From Chloroflexota bacterium (GTDB lineage: Bacteria > Chloroflexota > Anaerolineae > B4-G1), in the NCBI GenBank assembly GCA_024232355.1, contig JAAEPW010000442.1, forward strand, positions 1 through 9,336: a stretch of DNA of 9,336 nt. Reading direction: 5' to 3'. Position numbers and translations under genes: made by a program. This document shows positions 7,201-9,336 of this stretch, one piece after another; position 1 is the first letter of the stretch; every line of letters starts with the position of its first letter. The notes beneath the pieces were generated by a model that was given only the letters and a program-made list of their open reading frames with translations, was not told the DNA's origin and ran no database searches.

Positions 7201-9336
7201 GAAGACGTCATTCACGAAAACCAGAGCGACCCGTTAGTGTACTATAATCTCGAAAACTGGGCGGTCAGCGGCAAGGAAACCCTCACCTATTGGGCCTGCA
7301 ATATGGACGACTTGTCAGCCGGCTACCCATTGGGTTGCCTGGACAGCGACTCTAACAGCGACGAGCCGCTGTACTATAAAAAGGACGGCCATAAAGAGTT
7401 CGAAAGAACCCACACCAGCACCGATGCCACGGGCGAGTACATCGTCAAATATAAGAAAGACTACAAGCACAACAAGTGGGGCGGCCCGTTCACCTATGAC
7501 CTTTACAACAACGCCTTTATGGGCAAGCTCGATGAAATCGCGCTCTACAACACCAACCTCTCTGCTACAGATGTTCAAGACCTCTACCTCAGTTCGCTGC
7601 GGGTGGCCTACCTCACCTTTGACGAGCCGCCCGGCCAGGACACCTTTGCCGATGCTACCGCCTACGGTACTGTGGCTACCTGTACCGACCCCCACTGCCC
7701 CGACAGTGGTATTCCGGGCCGCGATAACCAGGCCCTCCGCTTTGACGGCATAGACGATTACGTCGAGTTTCCCCACCCCCTCGACCCGGCAGCCCAACTC
7801 TTTACCGCCGCCGCCTGGTTCAAAGTGAACGATTTAGCCACCGACCACGTCATCCTGCAGCAGCGGGATGGCAGCGGCACAGGCCGCGCCTGGCTCCGCG
7901 TTTTAACCGATGGCCAGGTGCAAAGTTACCTGGGCGGCTCGGTGCTGAACAGCGGCCTGTCCAACATAGTCACGCCGGAACGCTGGCATCACGCCGCCGT
8001 CGCCGCCACCGGCATCACGCTCACCCTGTTTTTGGACGGTCAACTGGTTGCCCAGGATTCGCGCGCGGTAGAAGCCGCCGATGGCGACCTGCTGATTGGC
8101 ATCCACCAAAATTTGAGCTCGGGTTTCTTTGATGGCCTGATTGACGAAATAGTGGTCCAGCGCGGTGCTGCTGATGCCAACGCCGTCCAAAGCCTGATGC
8201 GAGAAGCGCCGCTGCTCAACCTGCATCTGGACGAAAGCCTGAACACCCCTACCTTTGTCGATGATACCCCCTACGGCAATGATGCCACCTGCACCGGCAA
8301 CGCCTGCCCCGCCGCCGGAACCAAGGGCCAGGTGCGCGAGGCCATTACCCTGGATGGTATAAACGACGAATTGAATGTTGACCTGAGCAGCATCAACCTG
8401 GACAAGAGCAATATGACCTTCTCTATGTGGGTGCGCCCCGAACAGGCTAGAACAGGTACACAGTACTTGCTTGATATGGGGCTGTTGAGCCTGTATATGC
8501 CCTCAGATACCACCCAACTGGCGGTCAGTATCCGGCTCGACCAATACAACACCTCGTGCGCCACCACCTTGAATTTCAATTCCGGCGACGCCACTCTGAA
8601 CCTCAACCGCTGGAATCACGTCGCCTTTAGCATCGACCAAAAGGGCATCCTCCAATACCCCCTGACCCTCTACCTGAACGGCGTGCAGGTAGCCCAAAAA
8701 TACGCCACTTCTTCCGGAAGCCCCTGCTCAAGCATTAACGTTACGCCCACTTTTGGCAGTAACGTGGCCGCCAACCTGGACGAAATCGCGCTCTTTGGCT
8801 CGGCCCTGCGCGGCAGCGAGGTCAAGGCGCTGTACGATTATCAAGCCGCCTGGTTCGACCAGATATATGAACACCGGATTATAATCGACACCGACGACCC
8901 GCAGGTTTCGCTGGGGTTGAACACCAGCCACCTGCCCTTGGCCGAAACCCTGCTCGACATTGAGGCCGTGGATATCTCTAGCAGCATCGCCAGCGTGCAG
9001 GTGACACTGACCGAACCGGGCGGCGGCACAAGCACGGTCGCTGCCGTTCCCGGCGATGACCCCACTACCAAAGCCTGGTTCTACACCCTTGCGCCGACCG
9101 TGGTCGGCCAATACACCATCGACCTGCTGGCCACCGACGAGGCCGGTAACACCGGCTCCGGCAGCAGCACCGTTTACGTTGACGGTACGCCGCCTGCCGC
9201 CACGCTCGATAGCAGCCTGACCGCCGCTCCCCTGCAAACCACGCCTCCCGCTGGCGACGGTCCCAGCACCCTGGGCCTGTTTGGTACAATTGGTGATTCC
9301 GGCGCAACCCCGCCCGCCGGGGTGAACGGCAACACC
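1108..9336 (+). CDS. Giant secreted multidomain LamG surface protein (3'-partial)
   Basis: The frame is open for 2743 codons to the window edge with no stop, so the C-terminus is missing. The start is supported by AGGA 8 nt upstream, the promoter at 983-1012, and an immediate signal peptide (basic KRK and R10, hydrophobic 11-26, AEA at 30-32). Order by residue: LolA/LppX-like beta domain about 33-280; two membrane helices 323-341 and 350-367; coiled coil about 375-405; Asp-rich calcium-binding repeats 444-567; unassigned beta-type region 568-971; helical region with membrane cluster 972-1331; second Asp-rich segment 1526-1668; beta-sandwich about 1672-1766; three LamG-like domains (about 1772-2160, 2165-2368, 2369-2581); Ig-like domain 2590-2691. 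It is probably exported by Sec and held at the cell surface, where LamG modules bind glycans or proteins; the ligand is unknown. No enzyme motif is visible. It appears to be transcribed alone. Family naming is by pattern recognition, not search. Confidence 0.93.
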   Translation, partial: MHSPKRKNHRLYLTLALMGLLILFGWSKLAEARPPTAKQRLEQAWSIAADVGRFEYQTNVEQITRPTARLENAGRSPTRQQLRAEGWVNRPENAMQLRLWSSQTRGQGIELKVEGERAYGRTNDNDVWAEIPNPTDIFAPGGDPLGFLVAAENVRAGDGGQGLEGQELTLDDVLGNPQLANPNSQLPGSTSYTFDLSGPRYAAYVRDQFEADMRGRGELPPGLRLGLVRQYTDMTGYGEIWLDETGLPVRQTIHLEFPPQPGDYDWTAADITTTFSGWKQGSRGWNQGAVILAQLEENPKQLFSDPYSLLPTFYSLTPDLQSLLFNVGLSLLLFALALVAFTHRRSRYFYGGLAIALTVSMLVTPLLQSHQVYAFTTRQQAKQAEFEQQRATSQAAQDAQAKLLRSTYDPTVNPLAISNEQFTIHNSSAPLLPASYSLLSIPADCDLADLAADCDGDTLTNGTEITKLGTDPTRADTDGDFISDKTEVTGFSQGGHTWYLDPLNPDSNGDFVMDGSECPQRMDIDGDTGQINPDITPGVCTNTDSDSAPDVFDYDDDDDGVPDNVDLARLAKSAQFDSVGDDLEFNLTLTGNGEPIFVDFQIRPPNPDHLYQTSNVLDWPSNDTAGQVRRVFNNTFAETPGYKDTYRGDRGDMVLNPMLEFEISFDATNPSAGLPITPTMTSADISSYADLSWLDTEVLTQLGISVNEGENNTLMLWIPLTYVQDELAGDTRVAWQARMMYHPETSQTTLGDNQTVRLIWMIEALTDNCSPPAGEDYDEYCADKSNWTTSNSVIQTYYESFTLTGLTVREDHGLDVAIIAQPPGTGNANYDDQLWHMADSLQTALIKGELKEANNRFSVADIGTFTSTWGVAGLNITNLSYDTQLGLAEIAGGKSTTVLNNVYSGAGVGYSATLLFAGEETARLVTLGDTATQWGGNVLWPDLTSDLAWLNTSATLRWTPYIHKGAGVWDTLNLETYFDELGGDLSNVFSNSELDKLAPSETIDDYNTARAGAILLAQNYYMALHIGIGALVAVDDELTNSDPLADYSRGSDEPVTRIVSEMLADIQGYYGQISIIQNLTDATDNTSAAATALSATFAHSTWAILEAVGDVAQGNVSNVLSLTLQKLSDYYKTSLVDTTAFTNASSFVALASASLVSGMAQELGISYGIAKAAWGLFSVKFGLAAVSGTVAAAQASASAGIAAGTNVAANSVKYVWNSVTIWAVATFILTVTMVWTFYALGSYDNPLQRSAVLARTIASTIVAVIMLAITLIPVAGFLIAGVLGLVDGLAALICAAVGVKAGSAVDMWVCGGWTGAMTTAITYLIFDQYLLVDLDDNDRLDIALETPELIQQTDNPGPLVGNELAARATVTNTISMDKPSGKFTRQDINRLLPGRSIDRRLKEATFAYYLQNSKTDQHQSLGTDQLDWNNNTEVFDISLQKPFETAGINQPAPLQYLTEAFNIPYVECWTAVCNAGRYKASIHTYLGADFVMDVFPATFSEFINLTSIGDNSYRLSWDSQFPTLIDADGDGLRSQASGGPDPNDAAWDSDSDGLTDLWERNNSFDPSSPNADGDDLNDYWEAFYGTNPRLADSDGDGLTDGDELFHSRSRHPYERDTQAWTGGWGITYYNTDGQALTARVSASPLDYDSDDDTLSDEREQIYGYNPNLPSVLNVLTLNSDISDNVVQPGVTVNYTATIKNELDGRTLNGLLQAELPVDVVRSTEVMDTLQPLQSITMTGDVAVPVVAQSTPISLTLRAGVVVSSTIAVEDPPGPVFYLNSYDNDSDVDYSEYDDSGYNHTVACTESAFDCPDDDASSVVNAGFGFDEYQRLQVTGQNSLRLGSNDNTFSMMMWLNPQQGYSPNDLHFEEFGRTVLGNNFYNSPETAFPSLTLIKSSFGSSAKMMLHFGHGDGLGYCQASGGVLKFNRWQHVAVTFDGGQFSFYVDGVLQFTNSGENCAGQNLYPAKNFTIGQTDGVGLYFKLMVPKDANFDEGYLWSNDNDHYINEKFTFQSFHYMHDNPNNEPEMLWYPGEDVIHENQSDPLVYYNLENWAVSGKETLTYWACNMDDLSAGYPLGCLDSDSNSDEPLYYKKDGHKEFERTHTSTDATGEYIVKYKKDYKHNKWGGPFTYDLYNNAFMGKLDEIALYNTNLSATDVQDLYLSSLRVAYLTFDEPPGQDTFADATAYGTVATCTDPHCPDSGIPGRDNQALRFDGIDDYVEFPHPLDPAAQLFTAAAWFKVNDLATDHVILQQRDGSGTGRAWLRVLTDGQVQSYLGGSVLNSGLSNIVTPERWHHAAVAATGITLTLFLDGQLVAQDSRAVEAADGDLLIGIHQNLSSGFFDGLIDEIVVQRGAADANAVQSLMREAPLLNLHLDESLNTPTFVDDTPYGNDATCTGNACPAAGTKGQVREAITLDGINDELNVDLSSINLDKSNMTFSMWVRPEQARTGTQYLLDMGLLSLYMPSDTTQLAVSIRLDQYNTSCATTLNFNSGDATLNLNRWNHVAFSIDQKGILQYPLTLYLNGVQVAQKYATSSGSPCSSINVTPTFGSNVAANLDEIALFGSALRGSEVKALYDYQAAWFDQIYEHRIIIDTDDPQVSLGLNTSHLPLAETLLDIEAVDISSSIASVQVTLTEPGGGTSTVAAVPGDDPTTKAWFYTLAPTVVGQYTIDLLATDEAGNTGSGSSTVYVDGTPPAATLDSSLTAAPLQTTPPAGDGPSTLGLFGTIGDSGATPPAGVNGNT
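1571..1605. repeat. In-frame heptanucleotide repeat tract 1a (G-rich)
   Basis: Five successive 7-mers: GGGCAGG, GGATGGG, GGGCAGG, GATTGGA, GGGGCAG. The first and third are identical, 14 bp apart. Read on the minus strand these are C-rich heptamers of the CCTGCCC/CCCATCC kind, so the tract has the opposite orientation to tracts 2 and 3. It encodes a Gly/Gln-rich loop (around residues 155-166) in the N-terminal domain. Confidence 0.6.
1637..1685. repeat. In-frame heptanucleotide repeat tract 1b
   Basis: Seven weakly conserved 7-mers from 1637, starting CCCAACT, CGCGAAT, CCAAATT, CCCAACT. The CCCAACT heptamer recurs exactly 21 bp later (1637 and 1658). The tract encodes an Asn/Gln/Ser/Pro-rich linker (about residues 177-193). 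The later heptamers (TCTACTT, CCTACAC) resemble those of tract 2. It is more degenerate than the other tracts. Confidence 0.45.
2024..2079. repeat. In-frame heptanucleotide repeat tract 2
   Basis: Eight contiguous 7-mers: CTTACTC, CCTGCTC, CCTACTT, TTTACTC, CCTGACA, CCTGATC, TCCAATC, CCTACTC. The consensus is CCTACTC. Because three heptamers equal seven codons, the encoded peptide also has a 7-residue rhythm (PYSLLPT, FYSLTPD, LQSLLFN; residues 306-326). It sits exactly between the N-terminal ectodomain and the first membrane helix. Confidence 0.75.
2080..2325 (+). other. Two membrane helices and coiled coil (residues 323-405)
   Basis: Hydrophobic segments at about residues 323-341 and 350-367 are joined by a basic loop (HRRSRY, 343-348). 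By the positive-inside rule the loop is cytoplasmic and both flanks are outside, consistent with the cleaved signal peptide. The following stretch (about 375-405) is rich in Gln, Ala, Glu and Lys with few helix breakers and probably forms a short extracytoplasmic coiled coil. This hairpin would anchor the rest of the protein to the membrane. Confidence 0.7.
2353..2435. repeat. In-frame heptanucleotide repeat tract 3
   Basis: Two fused parts. Positions 2353-2366 are GCAATTA and GCAACGA; 2367-2387 are three exact copies of ACAATTC; 2394-2435 are six C/T-rich 7-mers (CCCCCTA, CTCCCTG, CTTCCTA, TTCCCTA, CTCTCTA, TTCCCGC). The second part shares the tract 2 motif and is read in the same codon phase, giving YSLL in both places. 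It encodes the linker at residues 416-443, between the coiled coil and the first calcium-binding segment. Confidence 0.75.
2437..2808 (+). other. Calcium-binding Asp-rich segment 1 (residues 444-567)
   Basis: Repeated Asp loops of thrombospondin type 3/EF-loop kind: DCDGDTLTNGTE (453-464), DTDGDFISDKTE (476-487), DSNGDFVMDGSE (506-517), DIDGDT (523-528), DTDS-like (543-545) and DYDDDDDGVPDNVD (553-566). The last is close to the TSP3 consensus. Such repeats bind Ca2+ and stiffen extracellular stalks. Cysteines at 445, 454, 518 and 540 could form disulphides. Confidence 0.8.
2809..4020 (+). other. Unrecognised extracytoplasmic region (residues 568-971)
   Basis: About 400 residues rich in Thr, Asn, Asp, Trp and Tyr with alternating hydrophobics, expected to be largely beta-sheet. 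Segments such as LEFNLTLTGNGEPIFVDFQI (579-598) and the 'AGLNITNLSYDTQLGLAEIAGG' area (about 872-893) look like beta-sandwich strands. There are no hydrophobic helices and no catalytic motif that I recognise. The region begins immediately after the first calcium segment and leads into the helical region. I do not assign a family. Confidence 0.45.
4021..5100 (+). other. Helical region with internal membrane cluster (residues 972-1331)
   Basis: Residues 972-1180 are largely helical and Ala/Leu/Asp rich. From about 1178 the sequence becomes Gly/Ala rich, then has strongly hydrophobic helices at about 1219-1240, 1253-1272 and 1274-1297, and a weaker one at 1313-1331. Basic residues are sparse (K1213, R1249, R1255, K1299), so topology is not certain. 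It is followed by the acidic DLDDNDRLD (1333-1341), resembling a calcium loop. Four membrane helices in mid-protein are unusual in a LamG-type surface protein. Sets of three or four would place the C-terminal half on a defined side, so the exact count matters. Confidence 0.6.
5683..6111 (+). other. Calcium-binding Asp-rich segment 2 (residues 1526-1668)
   Basis: A second run of TSP3/EF-type loops: DADGDGLRSQ (1526-1535), DSDSDGLTDLWE (1547-1558), ADGDDLNDYWE (1571-1581), DSDGDGLTDGDE (1592-1603) and DYDSDDDTLSDERE (1647-1660). Each has the DxDxDG-L-D/E type arrangement expected to hold Ca2+. The downstream spacing is disturbed by a tryptophan-rich insert (about 1614-1640). It links the membrane cluster to the adhesive C-terminal modules and probably forms a rigid stalk. 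Confidence 0.85.
6121..6405 (+). other. CARDB/DUF11-like beta-sandwich (residues 1672-1766)
   Basis: Short module with the pattern VQPGVTVNYTATIKNE, then strands leading to STPISLTLRAGVVV. The 'positive-G-x-V-x-Y-T-x-x-I-x-N' start is typical of CARDB, DUF11 and related Ig-like surface domains. It directly precedes the LamG series. Confidence 0.5.
6421..7587 (+). other. LamG-like domain 1, with large insertion (residues 1772-2160)
   Basis: Shows the LamG order: an opening strand PVFYL, a cysteine pair C1803/C1810 with CP at 1810-1811, FSMMMWLNP, RWQHVAVTFD followed by FSFYVDGVLQF, FTIGQTDG, and finally GKLDEIALYNTNLSATDVQDLY. Between FTIGQTDG (about 1968-1975) and GKLDEIALY (2139-2147) there are about 160 residues not expected in the fold; these are Asn/Asp/Lys/Tyr/Trp rich. 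Two more cysteines (1916 and 1957) flank the RWQHVAVTFD hairpin. Confidence 0.8.
7600..8211 (+). other. LamG-like domain 2 (residues 2165-2368)
   Basis: A compact LamG module: VAYLTFDEPPG, a C2192/C2197 pair (CP), ALRFDGIDDYVEF, FTAAAWFKV, RWHHAAVAATGITLTLFLDGQLV, LLIGIHQ, and FFDGLIDEIVVQR. The FDGxxDYV and RWxHxAV motifs are the standard marks of LamG/concanavalin A-like jelly rolls. It lacks the extra cysteine pair of domains 1 and 3. Confidence 0.85.
8212..8850 (+). other. LamG-like domain 3 (residues 2369-2581)
   Basis: Same order as domain 2: LLNLHLDESL, C2395/C2400 (CP), AITLDGINDELNV, TFSMWVRPE, RWNHVAFSID followed by LTLYLNGVQVA, and NLDEIALFGSALRGSEVKALY. Two further cysteines (2484 and 2540) flank the hairpin as in domain 1. 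The closing LDEIAL motif matches domain 1 at both protein and DNA level. Confidence 0.85.
8875..9180 (+). other. Ig-like domain (residues 2590-2691) and start of next unit
   Basis: Strand pattern IIIDTDDPQVSL, ASVQVTLTEPGG, AWFYTLAP, GQYTIDLLATDEAGNTG, STVYVDGTPP. The DEAGN turn and the closing V-D-x-TPP pair are characteristic of bacterial Ig-like/HYR-type domains. The sequence after 9181 (residues 2692-2743) opens a probable next module and is cut by the window. Confidence 0.65.

Noticed and set aside
9181..9336. End of the protein or a terminator near the right edge
   Set aside because: No in-frame stop occurs; the frame is still open at the last base, so the end of the gene lies outside the window.

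Overview
The window holds one very large, incomplete protein-coding gene on the + strand. It opens with an ATG at 1108 and runs in frame, without a stop, past the right edge at 9336 (2743 codons visible). About 1.1 kb of non-coding DNA precedes it. I see no RNA genes, CRISPR array, transposase or second credible gene. Nearly every other reading frame over 1108-9336 is a shadow of this gene.

Layout: 1-735 is a degenerate tandem repeat array (two units of about 270-290 bp plus a decayed partial third) with no believable coding capacity. 736-960 has no gene but contains a long imperfect inverted repeat (806-887) able to form a large hairpin. 968-1107 is the control region. It has a perfect 7-bp inverted repeat overlapping the -35 box, a strong extended -10 promoter (TTGCCA, 18 bp, TATAAT preceded by TGT), an 89-nt leader with two small hairpins, and a Shine-Dalgarno AGGA 8 nt before the ATG.

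The protein is a secreted or surface-anchored multidomain giant. In order it has: a signal peptide; a N-terminal beta-rich domain resembling LolA/LppX-type lipoprotein-carrier folds; two membrane helices and a short coiled coil; a calcium-binding Asp-rich segment (thrombospondin type 3-like); about 400 residues of unrecognised beta-type sequence; a helical block with a cluster of about 3-4 membrane helices; a second calcium-binding Asp-rich segment; a CARDB/DUF11-like beta-sandwich; three LamG/concanavalin-like jelly rolls; and an Ig-like domain with the start of another unit. The likely role is adhesion or ligand binding at the cell surface, but the substrate cannot be read from sequence.

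Four tracts of period-7 short tandem repeats lie inside the reading frame of the N-terminal third, three of them at or near domain boundaries. This is the most unusual sequence-level feature.

Organism: a bacterium. The architecture (very long LamG proteins with a CxnCP pair in each LamG, TSP3-like linkers) and the heptanucleotide repeats suggest Chloroflexota (Anaerolineae or relatives). This is an inference from general knowledge of such proteins, not proven here; heptamer repeats are also well known in cyanobacteria.
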